A stretch of 64,000 bases of DNA from Parahaliea maris (GTDB lineage Bacteria; Pseudomonadota; Gammaproteobacteria; Pseudomonadales; Halieaceae). Made by a program: the position numbers and the translations under genes. This document shows positions 16,775 through 25,000 of this stretch, in pieces. The notes below the pieces were generated by a model. That model had not been told where the DNA came from and made no database searches. It worked only from the letters and a program-made list of their open reading frames with translations. Each line of letters opens with the position of its first letter. Position 1 is the stretch's first letter. The stretch covers positions 682,001 to 746,000 of the forward strand of contig NZ_VRZA01000003.1 of the NCBI RefSeq assembly GCF_008064665.1. The letters are read 5' to 3'.

Positions 16775-16935
16775 TAAATAATGAAAATAAATTTTTACAG
16801 CTATCCCTGGCCATCTAAGCCACTTCGGACTTGTTGCACATGATTTTGCGGGAAAAGGGGGTGAGTGAGGCCGCAACTTCCAAGCCCTAATGGGGTAGAG
16901 CCGTAGAGCCAGTGGCTGATCGGTAAGGACTAAAA
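16775..16935. other. AT-rich intergenic stretch downstream of tRNA-Arg
   Basis: This lies 3' of the tRNA gene (on the minus strand). It contains AT-rich sequence around 16775-16800 and no recognisable gene, and no canonical hairpin plus T-run terminator for the tRNA was found. Confidence 0.4.
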
Positions 16936-17012
16936 TGGCCCGCCCGAGAGGATTCGAACCTCTGACCTTTGCCTCCGGAGGGCAACGCTCTATCCAGCTG
17001 AGCTACGGGCGG
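16936..17012 (-). tRNA. tRNA-Arg (anticodon CCG)
   Basis: A complete 77-nt cloverleaf. The acceptor strands CCGCCCG and CGGGCGG pair perfectly; the D-arm is GCTC/GAGC; the anticodon stem TTGCC/GGCAA encloses CTCCGGA with anticodon CCG; the T-arm is AGAGG-TTCGAAT-CCTCT; CCA is encoded. It reads CGG codons. The two 175-bp repeat units lie immediately upstream in the direction of transcription. Confidence 0.95.
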
Positions 17013-17187
17013 TCTAAACAAGTTTTCCGTGTATTCACACGTCCCAGCATTTTCCCAGGCCTCCAGTGGATAGAGCGTTGGCAACGCTCCCCCTTCGGGG
17101 GCCAGCCCGAAATCACAGATTTCGGTCGTTCCGCCTAAAACTGCTGCGCAGTTTTGTAACGGCTCCACCCAGCTGAGCTACGGGCGG
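17013..17187 (-). repeat. tRNA-Arg-derived hairpin repeat, unit A
   Basis: A 175-bp unit. On the minus strand it begins with the 5' part of tRNA-Arg (acceptor strand CCGCCCG plus an intact D-arm with two loop changes). A run of hairpins follows: AAAACTGC-GCA-GCAGTTTT, CCGAAATC-TGT-GATTTCGG, CCCCC-GAA-GGGGG and GAGCGTTG-C-CAACGCTC. The last arm continues as CAACGCTCTATCCA, an inverted copy of the tRNA D-arm/anticodon region. A spacer of about 50 bp then leads to the real tRNA. No 3' half of a tRNA remains. Confidence 0.8.
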
Positions 17188-17362
17188 TCTGAACAAGTTG
17201 TCCGTGTATTCACACGTCTCAGCATTATCCCAAACCTCCGGTGGATAGAGCGTTGGCAACGCTCCCCCTTCGGGGGCCAGCCCGAAATCACAGATTTCGG
17301 TCGTTCCGCCTAAAACTGCTGCGCAGTTTTTTAACGGCTCCACCCAGCTGAGCTACGGGCGG
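17188..17362 (-). repeat. tRNA-Arg-derived hairpin repeat, unit B
   Basis: A second 175-bp unit in tandem with unit A. I count 8 differences in 175 positions; seven lie in the spacer side and only one in the 121-bp structured core (a T/G change beside the first hairpin). Equal length and a conserved core suggest tandem duplication with selection or recent conversion of the core. It is the first sequence transcribed from the upstream promoter. Confidence 0.8.
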
Positions 17363-17399
17363 TGTTTATAGTGGGCTTGGGGAGCCCAAGAGGACGCGC

Positions 17400-17428
17400 A
17401 TAATACCCACTTAGGCGCCTTGAGTCTA
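17400..17428 (-). promoter_or_regulatory. Promoter of the tRNA-Arg repeat transcript
   Basis: On the minus strand TAGACT (17428-17423), a 17-bp spacer and TATTAT (17405-17400) form a sigma-70 promoter. The GC-rich sequence GCGCG right after the -10 is typical of stable-RNA promoters under stringent control. It would transcribe units B and A and then the mature tRNA as one precursor. Confidence 0.55.
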
Positions 17429-17453
17429 TCACTCGCCGGCGCCCTCAGGGTCC

Positions 17454-18467
17454 TCAGCTGGCGCCAATATCCACACAGATCTTGCCAAAGTGCTGCTGGC
17501 TCTCCTGGTGACGGAAGGCGTCGGCCAGTTCTGCCAGCGGGTAGTGGCTGTCGATCACGGGCTTCAGGTTATTCGCTTCCACCGCTGCGATCATGTCCGC
17601 CTGGTGTTGCTGGCTGCCCACGGTGATGCCGTGGATGCGCGCGTTTTTCTGGAACAGCGCTGCTGTTGGTACCTCGCCGGAGACGCCGGTGAGGACGCCG
17701 ATCATGCTGATGCAGCCATCGAAGGCCACGGCGCGAACGGACTGGGCTATCGTGCCGGAACCGCCCACTTCCACCACCAGGTCGGCACCCTGGCCGCCAG
17801 TGAGTTCCAGTACCTTGTCGCCCCATTTTGGGGTGCTGCGGTAGTTGATCAGGGCTTCTGCCCCCAGTTCGCCCAGCCGCGCCAACTTCTCGTCGGATGA
17901 GGACGTGGCGATCACCCGGCAGCCCATCATGCGGGCCAGTTGCAGGGCGAAAATGGATACGCCGCCGCTGCCCTGCACCAGTACCCAGTCGCCGGGCCTG
18001 AGGTGGGTCTCCACCATCACCGCGCGCCAGGCGGTCAGGCCGGCGCAGGTCAGGGTGGCGGCTTCGGCAAAGTCGAGGTTGGCGGGCATGCGGCTGAAGG
18101 CGGTGGCAGGCATGGTGACGGTTTCGGCCGCAAAACCGTCTACGTTGTCGCCGGGTACACCGCCCATTCGGGGCCGCGCAGGGGCGCCATCCTGCCAGTG
18201 AGGGAAGAAGTAGCTCAGCACCCTGTCACCTACCGCGAAACGGTCGACATTCTCGCCCACGGCAGTGACCACACCGGCACCGTCCGACAGGGGGATGCGG
18301 CCGTCCTCGCTGGGGATCAGTCCGGTCACTACGGCATAGTCGTGAAAGTTGAGGGAGCTGGCCTTCACTTCCACCTGGATTTCTCCAGGGCCGGGGTCGC
18401 GCGGGCTTAACTCAGCGGCTGTCAGTTGGTCCAGGCCGCCGGGGGCTTTCAGGCGCATTGCGAGCAT
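17454..18467 (-). CDS. Zinc-independent MDR oxidoreductase (quinone oxidoreductase-like)
   Basis: Medium-chain dehydrogenase/reductase of 337 residues. The N-terminal GroES-like part includes ASSLNFHDYAVVTG, and the NAD(P)-binding part has WVLVQGSGGVSIFALQLA. The structural zinc Cys cluster is absent, and the usual catalytic Cys after the first strand is replaced by Asn/His, so this is the zinc-free branch. The ATG at 18467 has GAGGAAG upstream; longer in-frame starts lack one. It lies 11 bp after the DUF2058 gene on the same strand. Substrate unknown. Confidence 0.82.
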   Translation of the reverse strand: MLAMRLKAPGGLDQLTAAELSPRDPGPGEIQVEVKASSLNFHDYAVVTGLIPSEDGRIPLSDGAGVVTAVGENVDRFAVGDRVLSYFFPHWQDGAPARPRMGGVPGDNVDGFAAETVTMPATAFSRMPANLDFAEAATLTCAGLTAWRAVMVETHLRPGDWVLVQGSGGVSIFALQLARMMGCRVIATSSSDEKLARLGELGAEALINYRSTPKWGDKVLELTGGQGADLVVEVGGSGTIAQSVRAVAFDGCISMIGVLTGVSGEVPTAALFQKNARIHGITVGSQQHQADMIAAVEANNLKPVIDSHYPLAELADAFRHQESQQHFGKICVDIGAS

Positions 18468-18478
18468 GTTGCTTCCTC

Positions 18479-19027
18479 TTACCACATCAGGTCGTCGGGG
18501 ATTTCGTAGTCCTTGTACCACTCTTCCTCTTCCGCGGTAAGTTTGGCGGCGTCGGATTCCTGGCAGCGGATCACCCGGGTTACGTCCCGTTCGGCGATCT
18601 TGTCGGCCACGGCGGCCGGGATCAGTGCGTACTGGTCGCCCTGTTTGGCAATGGCCAGGCGGCCGGCCGCCAGTTGCTTCTGCTGCATGGCGTCCACGTA
18701 AAACTTCTTCACCTGCTTGCCGTCGGTGAAGTTGAAGTTGATATCGCCACCCTTGCGCGGCACTTCATTGGTTTCTATCAGCTGACGAATCTGGGCGTTG
18801 ATCGCCTTGCGCTGGGCTTTCTCTTCCCGCTGCTGGTTCAGTTCGCGGTCGCGCTGGACCTTGTCCGCGCGGGCCTGCTGGGCGGCCACCTTGATTTCGT
18901 CCTCGATCACCTCGCCGCTGCGGCGGGCGATCCGGGAGGCCTTGCGTTTTTCCTTGTCGAACTGCTTGGCGCGCTTGGCATCGGCCAGGCCGGCTTGCAG
19001 CAACTGGTCTTTCAGGGATCCGGACAT
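18479..19027 (-). CDS. DUF2058 protein (YaiL-like)
   Basis: A 182-residue charged protein. It starts MSGSLKDQLLQAGLADAKRA, has a long Lys/Arg/Gln-rich helix (about residues 20-90) and a globular C-terminal part with NFNFTDGKQVKKFYVD. This matches DUF2058, sometimes called nucleoprotein/polynucleotide-associated enzyme. Its biochemical role is not settled. It probably leads a two-gene transcript with the MDR oxidoreductase. Confidence 0.85.
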   Translation of the reverse strand: MSGSLKDQLLQAGLADAKRAKQFDKEKRKASRIARRSGEVIEDEIKVAAQQARADKVQRDRELNQQREEKAQRKAINAQIRQLIETNEVPRKGGDINFNFTDGKQVKKFYVDAMQQKQLAAGRLAIAKQGDQYALIPAAVADKIAERDVTRVIRCQESDAAKLTAEEEEWYKDYEIPDDLMW

Positions 19028-19162
19028 GGTGTGAGTCTGGTTGCAATTGGGGGCTTGATTGTAGCGCCGTGGCCGGGTCAGGCCCAGCCATCAGGGCGTT
19101 GGAGGCTGTGCTTAGGTCATTTAGATATAAGCGGTGATTGTAAATAAAGGTAAATAATATCC

Positions 19163-19190
19163 TTGACGGGAATATCTCTGCGCCTAAAGT
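19163..19190 (+). promoter_or_regulatory. Sigma-70-type promoter for the 17-kDa antigen-like gene
   Basis: TTGACG (19163-19168), a 16-bp spacer and TAAAGT (19185-19190) lie about 100 bp upstream of the start codon, in an AT-rich stretch between divergent genes. The -35 is near consensus; the -10 matches four of six positions. Confidence 0.45.
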
Positions 19191-19289
19191 CGTCAACCGG
19201 GTGACAAAGCGATAAGGCCCTTGGCGAAAAATTGTTCAAATTCAACAGGTTGGACAGGGCCTGGCGCAACAATAGATGGAGGTTAAAAA

Positions 19290-19832
19290 ATGAACAAGTC
19301 GATGTTGACCGGTGCGGTACTGGGTGTGTCCCTGGCTACAGCGGGTGGCGTGTTGGCCAGTTATGGCCTGCTCCCGGGGGGGGCAGGAGCCAACGAAGCG
19401 GAAGTGCTCGAGGTTACCGAGGTGCGTGAGACGGTGGAAGATCCCCGTGAGGTCTGCAAGGACGTGGCGGTGACCCGCCAGAAGCCGGTGCAGGACCAGC
19501 ACCGGGTGCTCGGCACGGTAGCCGGTGCCGTGATCGGTGGTGTGCTGGGTAACCAGGTGGGTGGTGGCAGCGGCAAGAAGATTGCCACGGTAGCCGGTGC
19601 CGCAGCCGGTGGTTACGCCGGTAACAAGACCCAGGAGCAGATGCAGGCCGGTGATACCTACGTCACCACCGAAACACGCTGCGAAACCGTGGTGGATACC
19701 CGCGAGGTAGTCAGCGGCTACGAGGTGACCTACAGCCTGGACGGCGAACAGGACACCATCCGCATGGCCTATCACCCGGGTGACAGCATCCCGGTGGAAG
19801 AGGGCAAACTGGTGTTGTCCAAAGAGAGTTAA
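19290..19832 (+). CDS. Glycine-zipper 2TM envelope protein (17-kDa surface antigen-like)
   Basis: A 180-residue exported protein with an N-terminal hydrophobic signal segment (residues 1-25). The central Gly/Ala-rich zipper (AGAVIGGVLGNQVGGGSGKK and the following AGAAAGGYAGNK) is flanked by two paired Cys regions (PREVCKDVAV and ETRCETVVDT). The layout matches SlyB/Rickettsia 17-kDa antigen-type envelope proteins, but no lipobox Cys is evident. TGGAGG lies 9 nt before the ATG. It probably contributes to outer-membrane integrity. Confidence 0.75.
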   Translation: MNKSMLTGAVLGVSLATAGGVLASYGLLPGGAGANEAEVLEVTEVRETVEDPREVCKDVAVTRQKPVQDQHRVLGTVAGAVIGGVLGNQVGGGSGKKIATVAGAAAGGYAGNKTQEQMQAGDTYVTTETRCETVVDTREVVSGYEVTYSLDGEQDTIRMAYHPGDSIPVEEGKLVLSKES

Positions 19833-19850
19833 GCCGGGTGGCCGCCCGCG

Positions 19851-19882
19851 CCCGCGACAGGTTGCCTGTCGCGGGTTTTTTT
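19851..19882. terminator. Rho-independent terminator
   Basis: An 11-bp perfect stem CCCGCGACAGG / CCTGTCGCGGG with a TTG loop is followed by seven Ts on the plus strand. It ends the 17-kDa antigen-like gene, 18 bp after its stop codon, and sits tail-to-tail with the DUF4136 gene. Confidence 0.92.
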
Positions 19883-19902
19883 ATGCCGGTGGGGGTGTAC
19901 GC

Positions 19903-20523
19903 TTACTGCGCCGCAGCCATGCCGGGGGGGAAGGCCGCGAAAATGCGCACTGCGGCCGCGTTGACCACTTCCTGGTTTTTCAGCTGATCCTTGTCCTTGA
20001 TGCGGGAGTGGATGGTGCCGCGCCAGACGGACTGCTTCATACCGGGGTCGATCATGTCGACGATGAAGGTGCCATCGGTGTAGTTGCGGGTTACCACCTC
20101 GGTGCCGCCGGGCATGCAGGACCAGCAGTTGTACATGGAGTAACGGTTGTAACCGTAGTAGGGGCCGTACATACCGGGGCTGTTATAGGTTTGTACGTCG
20201 GTCTTGAACTGGGTCACCAGGTGCCAGCTCAACAACATGTCCGACTGGCTGGCGTCCGCCACAATCTGGAAGCCCTTTTGCTTCAGGGCGTAGGTGAGTG
20301 CGTCGTCCACGCGATCGATCTGGATATCGCTGAGCTGCATCGGGTTGTCACCGCTGACCTGGCCCGACTCATCGTAGAACGCGATGGTTTTGACCCCGGA
20401 GAAATCGTAGTCGTTCATGTAGTCCACGTCGGGCTTGGGTGGCTTGCTGGCACAGGCAGTGACCAGCAGGCTCGCGGCGACGACAGCCAGTACGCGTCTG
20501 GATTGGCGGATGGCGTTCAACAT
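19903..20523 (-). CDS. DUF4136 lipoprotein
   Basis: A 206-residue protein with a lipoprotein signal peptide (LLVTAC, Cys at residue 25). It carries the DUF4136 core: VDYMNDYDFSGVKTIAFYD at the start and a C-terminal VNAAAVRIFAAFPP. Members are envelope lipoproteins of unknown function. The ATG at 20523 has GAGGAG 7 nt upstream. A 14-bp repeat lies just before that ribosome binding site, in the leader. Confidence 0.82.
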   Translation of the reverse strand: MLNAIRQSRRVLAVVAASLLVTACASKPPKPDVDYMNDYDFSGVKTIAFYDESGQVSGDNPMQLSDIQIDRVDDALTYALKQKGFQIVADASQSDMLLSWHLVTQFKTDVQTYNSPGMYGPYYGYNRYSMYNCWSCMPGGTEVVTRNYTDGTFIVDMIDPGMKQSVWRGTIHSRIKDKDQLKNQEVVNAAAVRIFAAFPPGMAAAQ

Positions 20524-20540
20524 TATCGATCTCCTCGGGG

Positions 20541-20575
20541 CGTATTGGGTATTGCGTATTGGGTACTGCGTATTA
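20541..20575. repeat. 14-bp direct repeat, 2.5 copies
   Basis: CGTATTGGGTATTG (20541-20554), CGTATTGGGTACTG (20555-20568) and a partial CGTATTA (20569-20575) stand in tandem in the leader of the DUF4136 gene. They might be a slippage-prone tract or a binding site; no role is evident. Confidence 0.7.
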
Positions 20576-20644
20576 AAAGTTTCGTAAAGCATGCGTGACC
20601 AGTTCAGGAGTATACCCGGGATCACGACGCGACCTACACCCGTA

Positions 20645-21655
20645 TTAGGCTGTGCAGGGCGCCAACAGTTCCTGTACCGCGTGAACGTGTCGCTTGGGTG
20701 CCAGTCGCCACTGGTCCAGTAGCGCATCGCGTTGTGCCTGCCATTGGGTGTAGGCGGGCGGCAGTGCTGATTGCAGCAGTGATTCGAGCGCAAGCACCGG
20801 CGGAAGCAGCTGGTATTGGCGCCGGTTGACCGCCGCTGACCACGGTTGGATCTCCCCGGCGAAAAAGCGTGCCACCACGTTCGGCAGGATATCGGCCACC
20901 GCCGGGCGCAGGGGTGGCAGGCACAGGGGGCCTCGTGCCTGCCGGGCATTCAGCATGCGGTCGGCTACCCCGAGCCAGCTGGATTGTGTTGCCAGGGCCA
21001 GCAACAGGGCGCCGCCGTCACCCTTGTTGACCTCACTGAGCAGTAACTCGAGGTTCAGGTTGTCGGCGCGATAGTCGCCAGCCAGCCAGCGCTCGCTTTC
21101 GGTGGTGATCGCTTCCAGCGCTGTCACCACGGCAGGGCCGGTATTGGCGGGGTAGCCGGTCAGGTCGTGCGGGCGCTGCCAGAGCGCGCGATACTCGGGG
21201 CCGCCGAGGGTGGCCAGGAATATGCGCCGGGGCAGCTGGGCCTGTTTCTGGAGGTAGGCCTCACGCAGGACCAGCGCCAGTTCGTCGTTGCCCTTCTGCC
21301 GCTGCCAGTTGATGCACTCGGGCGCCAGGCGCAGGTATTCCAGGTCCAGCAGCAGGCGTTGGGAGGCGCTGGCCATGCGGCCCAGGCTGCTGTTGCGCTT
21401 GCCGATAGTGATCTGTACCTCGCAACCGCTCAGAGACAGGAAGTCGAGGGTGTCGAGCTTGGTGGACTCGAACACCAGGCGCAGCCCGGCCCTGTCCGGT
21501 TGGCGGGGGAGTTGTGGGCGATCGACGGGAGGGCGCGCCACGTCCAGGGTGCGCTCGAGGCGTTCGAGATAGGTGTCGAACAGCGCCTCCGGCCCCGGGC
21601 GGGCGCAGGCCGCCAACGCCAGAACACCTAACAGTAGGAGAGGCCCTTTCTTCAT
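20645..21655 (-). CDS. DUF3080 lipoprotein
   Basis: A 336-residue protein with a lipoprotein signal (LGVLALAAC, Cys at residue 17). A helical, Leu/Arg-rich body contains FESTKLDTLDFLSLSGCEVQ and GKRNSSLGRMASASQRLL. Sequence and length agree with DUF3080, found in marine Gammaproteobacteria, function unknown. I chose the ATG at 21655, just before the signal peptide; the frame upstream to 21697 lacks a ribosome binding site. Confidence 0.75.
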   Translation of the reverse strand: MKKGPLLLLGVLALAACARPGPEALFDTYLERLERTLDVARPPVDRPQLPRQPDRAGLRLVFESTKLDTLDFLSLSGCEVQITIGKRNSSLGRMASASQRLLLDLEYLRLAPECINWQRQKGNDELALVLREAYLQKQAQLPRRIFLATLGGPEYRALWQRPHDLTGYPANTGPAVVTALEAITTESERWLAGDYRADNLNLELLLSEVNKGDGGALLLALATQSSWLGVADRMLNARQARGPLCLPPLRPAVADILPNVVARFFAGEIQPWSAAVNRRQYQLLPPVLALESLLQSALPPAYTQWQAQRDALLDQWRLAPKRHVHAVQELLAPCTA

Positions 21656-21768
21656 GCGCCCTTTATACCCCAGTTCGCGGCGGTGGGCTGCATCCATTGC
21701 AGTCGCGGTGTGCGGGGTAGGGCGGGTGTGATAAGTTGCTGTGCATCCCTGCCGTGCGGAGGTCGATC

Positions 21769-22527
21769 ATGCCCGCAAGACTGCTGCTTATTCTGCTGCT
21801 GAGCCCGTTGCTGTGTACTCGGGCCCTGGGGGCGGACGCGCCCACCGCGAGCGAGATCATCCGGAGCGCCATCGACCACTATCGCGGTACCACTTCCTAT
21901 AGCGAGATGACCATGGTCATCCACCGCCCCGACTGGGAGCGCAGTATGTCCATGCGGGCCTGGACCGAGGGGGACAAGCACACCCTGGTGCGGGTCACGG
22001 CGCCGCGCAAGGACGCCGGCAACGGCACCCTCACGGTGGACGGCAATATGTGGACCTTCACCCCCAGTATCAACCGGGTGATCAAGATACCCGCTTCGAT
22101 GATGAGCCAGAACTGGATGGGCAGTGACTTTTCCAACAAGGATGTCAGCAAGGACACTGACATCATCGACCAGTACGACCACAGCCTGCTGGAGACCCGC
22201 GAGCAGGACGGGCACACGGTTTATGTCATCCAGTCCGTTCCCCACGAGGAAGCCGCGGTCGTCTGGGGGCGCGAGGTGCTCACGGTGCGCGATGACTGGG
22301 TGCTGCTGCAGCAGGATTTTCGCGACCAGGACGATGTGCTGGTGAAAACGCTGCGGGCCCTCGAAATACAGCCCATGTCCGGCCGTAACGTGGCCACCGT
22401 GATGCGCATGAGCCAGCAGGAAAATCCCGAGGAGTGGACCGAGCTGCGCACCGGCGCCATCCAGTTTGACGTGGACGTGGCCGCCAACCTCTTCACTCTG
22501 TCCAACCTGCGCAATCCCCGCCAGTGA
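21769..22527 (+). CDS. LolA-fold outer membrane lipoprotein-sorting protein
   Basis: A 252-residue secreted protein (signal peptide residues 1-22, ending ALGA). Typical features of the COG2834 LolA/LolB-like fold follow: SYSEMTMVIHRPDWERSM, VRVTAPRKDAGNGTL and MWTFTPSINRVIKIP. These proteins bind acyl chains in the periplasm. The gene opens a five-gene operon. The next gene starts inside its stop codon (GTGA), then come a second permease, an ATPase and an outer-membrane barrel. GAGG lies upstream of the ATG. Confidence 0.8.
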   Translation: MPARLLLILLLSPLLCTRALGADAPTASEIIRSAIDHYRGTTSYSEMTMVIHRPDWERSMSMRAWTEGDKHTLVRVTAPRKDAGNGTLTVDGNMWTFTPSINRVIKIPASMMSQNWMGSDFSNKDVSKDTDIIDQYDHSLLETREQDGHTVYVIQSVPHEEAAVVWGREVLTVRDDWVLLQQDFRDQDDVLVKTLRALEIQPMSGRNVATVMRMSQQENPEEWTELRTGAIQFDVDVAANLFTLSNLRNPRQ

Positions 22528-23753
22528 ATATCACCGGCCTGCTGGCATGGCGTAACCTGTGGCGACACAGCCGCCGCACCTGGCTCACGGTAGGGGCCAT
22601 GGTGTTCTGCAACACGCTGCTGGTGTTCCTGATTGCAATCCAGCTGGGTTCCTACCGGATGATGATCGACAACACCCTGAGCGCCTTTACCGGCCACCTG
22701 CAGGTGCAGCACCTCGGTTATCTGGAGGAGCAGAAAATGCGCCAGACAGTGCCGGAGGCTGCCGCCCTGGCCTCCCGCCTGGCGGAGGAACCGCACGTGG
22801 AAGCCACGGCAGCTCGGGCGGTAACCTTTGCCCTGGCTTCCAGTGAACAGCGCTCTTTCGGAATCCAGCTCACCGGGGTGCAACCGGCGCTCGAAACGCA
22901 GGTGTCCAGCTACCCGGGGCTGGTCAGTCGCGGCCGTTACCTGCAGCAGGGCGATGACGCGGCCATTGTCCTGGGTAGTATCTTGGCCCGCAACCTGAAG
23001 GTGGCGCCGGGGGATGAGGTGACGCTGCTGGGCAGCGGATACGACGGGTCGGTGGCTGCCGGTGTGGCGACGGTGGTGGGCATCATCGACAGTGGCCTGG
23101 CCGAGGTGGATCGCGGCGTGGCCCAGGCGCCCCTGGCCTGGTTTCAGCAGGTGTTTGCCCTGGGTGACCGGGCCCATTCGGTGGTGCTGCGCCTCGACGA
23201 CGTCAACCGGGCACCCATGCTGGTGCCGCAGATTCAGGCGAGCCTGCCGGTTGGCGAGTCGCTGGTGGCCCTGGACTGGGACCAGTTGCAGCCGGGGCTG
23301 CGGGAAGCCATCCGCAGTGACATGGTCAGCGCCTGGTTTATGTACGGCGTGCTCATTGTGCTGGTGGCGCTCAGTGTACTGAATACCCAGCTGATGTCGG
23401 TGCTGGAGCGCACCCGGGAGTTCGGCGTGATGCTGGCACTGGGGCTCAGGCCTCAGCGCCTGGGGCGGCTGGTGCTGCTGGAAACCATCTTTCTCGGCCT
23501 GATCGGGCTGCTGCTGGGCGTGGCCCTGGGCGCCCTGGTGGTGCTCTACTTTGACGCCTACGGTTTCAGCTACCCCGGAATGGCCGAGGCGGCGGCGCGG
23601 TTTAACCTGCCGCCGCGCATCTATCCCCAGGTGAGTCTGCTGTCGCTGTTTCTCGGGCCGCTTACGGTATTCCTCGGTGCGCTGCTGGCCGCAGTGTACC
23701 CGGCCCTGCGGCTACTGCGCCTGCAACCGGTTGCCGCCATGAGGGCCGTGTGA
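22524..23753 (+). CDS. FtsX/LolE-type ABC transporter permease 1
   Basis: A 409-residue inner-membrane protein: one N-terminal membrane segment, a periplasmic MacB-like domain (about residues 50-250), then three C-terminal segments. The coupling region is VLERTREFGVMLALGLRP. It starts with GTG overlapping the TGA of the LolA-like gene, so translation is coupled. MacB/LolE-type transporters do mechanical work on the periplasmic side rather than classical transport across the inner membrane. Confidence 0.85.
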   Translation: MNITGLLAWRNLWRHSRRTWLTVGAMVFCNTLLVFLIAIQLGSYRMMIDNTLSAFTGHLQVQHLGYLEEQKMRQTVPEAAALASRLAEEPHVEATAARAVTFALASSEQRSFGIQLTGVQPALETQVSSYPGLVSRGRYLQQGDDAAIVLGSILARNLKVAPGDEVTLLGSGYDGSVAAGVATVVGIIDSGLAEVDRGVAQAPLAWFQQVFALGDRAHSVVLRLDDVNRAPMLVPQIQASLPVGESLVALDWDQLQPGLREAIRSDMVSAWFMYGVLIVLVALSVLNTQLMSVLERTREFGVMLALGLRPQRLGRLVLLETIFLGLIGLLLGVALGALVVLYFDAYGFSYPGMAEAAARFNLPPRIYPQVSLLSLFLGPLTVFLGALLAAVYPALRLLRLQPVAAMRAV

Positions 23754-24976
23754 TGGGAGCGGGCATCTCGCGCCTGGCTTGGCGCAACCTCTGGCGCAAC
23801 CGGCGCCGCACCCTGATTATGCTGGCGGCAGTCGCCGTCGGGGTGTGGGCCATGGTGTTCATGAGCGCCATGATGCGCGGCATGGTGGACGAGATGGTGC
23901 GCAGCGGCCTGGAGCAGTTGCCCGGCATGGTGCAAATCCACCAGCGCGCCTACCGCGACGATCCCAGCGTGGTGAACAGTATGCCGTCGCCCGAGGGTAC
24001 CTTGCAGGCAGCGCTGGCAGAACCGCCCGTGACCGCCTGGGCCGCCCGGGTGCGGGTGCCCGCCATGGTGGCCAGTGCCCGCGCCAGCCGTGGCTTGACC
24101 CTGTTGGGGGTGGACCCCGCTGCCGAGCGCGCGCTGGGCTCGGTGCCGCCCACCATCAGCGAGGGGCGCTTCCTGGAAGATGAGCACGACCGCGGCGTGG
24201 TGCTGGGGCAGCGCCTGGTGGAGCGCCTGGAATCCGACCTGGGCAAGCGGGTGGTGATCATGAGCCAGGACCCGCAAAACGACGTGGCGGATCGCGGCGT
24301 GCGGGTGGTGGGCATCTACAAGGCCCGCTTGCCGGGGGATGAGGAGCGCTTTGCCTACGCCGGCCGCGCTGCCCTGCAGGAATTGCTGCAGGTGCCCGGG
24401 CAGGTGTCGGAAGTCGCCGTGATGGCCACCGACTACCGCCGGCCGCAGGCGCTGGTGGAACACCTGGCCCGCGCCGCCGGGCCGCAGCTCGAAGTGCTGC
24501 CCTGGACCGAACTCGATCCCTTCCTGTCGAGCATGCTGGATCTGCAGGACGGCTTTTCCCTGGTGTTCATGGTGGTGGTGTTCCTGGCGTTGTCTTTCGG
24601 CCTGGTGAACACCCTGGCGATGGCGGTATTCGAGCGCATCCGGGAGATTGGCCTGATGCAGGCGCTGGGCATGCGGCCGGGCCTGATCCTGCGCCAGGTA
24701 CTGCTGGAAAGCCTGTACCTGCTGTTGCTCGGCCTGGCGGTGGGCAATGGCGCCGCCTGGCTGACCATCAAGCCGCTGGAATCGGGGATCGAACTGTCGT
24801 CGGTGGCCCGCGGCATGGAAATGTTCGCCATGGGCGCCACCCTGTACCCCGCGCTGTACTGGCGCGACATGGTGCTGGCTACGGTGGTCGTGCTGGGGCT
24901 GGGGGTACTGGCCAGCCTGATACCCGCCTGGCGGGCCGCCCGGCTGGACCCGATCCGCGCCCTGAATTCGCATTGA
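23753..24976 (+). CDS. FtsX/LolC-type ABC transporter permease 2
   Basis: A 407-residue protein of the same architecture as the preceding permease: RLAWRNLWRNRRRTLIML at the start, a periplasmic domain, then FERIREIGLMQALGMRPG before the last membrane segments. The ATG at 23753 overlaps the TGA of permease 1 (TGATG). The two permeases are clearly different sequences, so they would form a heterodimer like LolC/LolE. Confidence 0.85.
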   Translation: MGAGISRLAWRNLWRNRRRTLIMLAAVAVGVWAMVFMSAMMRGMVDEMVRSGLEQLPGMVQIHQRAYRDDPSVVNSMPSPEGTLQAALAEPPVTAWAARVRVPAMVASARASRGLTLLGVDPAAERALGSVPPTISEGRFLEDEHDRGVVLGQRLVERLESDLGKRVVIMSQDPQNDVADRGVRVVGIYKARLPGDEERFAYAGRAALQELLQVPGQVSEVAVMATDYRRPQALVEHLARAAGPQLEVLPWTELDPFLSSMLDLQDGFSLVFMVVVFLALSFGLVNTLAMAVFERIREIGLMQALGMRPGLILRQVLLESLYLLLLGLAVGNGAAWLTIKPLESGIELSSVARGMEMFAMGATLYPALYWRDMVLATVVVLGLGVLASLIPAWRAARLDPIRALNSH

Positions 24977-25000
24977 CGGGATGCTAGTAGGAGAAGACGA

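Noticed and set aside
16667-16876. 69-codon minus-strand frame upstream of the antitoxin
   Set aside because: It crosses the antitoxin promoter and operator, has no ribosome binding site and no recognisable sequence.
16887-17343. Two short minus-strand frames with the shared peptide NCAAVLGGTTEICDFGLAPE
   Set aside because: They only reflect translation of the hairpin repeats and the tRNA gene; no ribosome binding site and no independent support.
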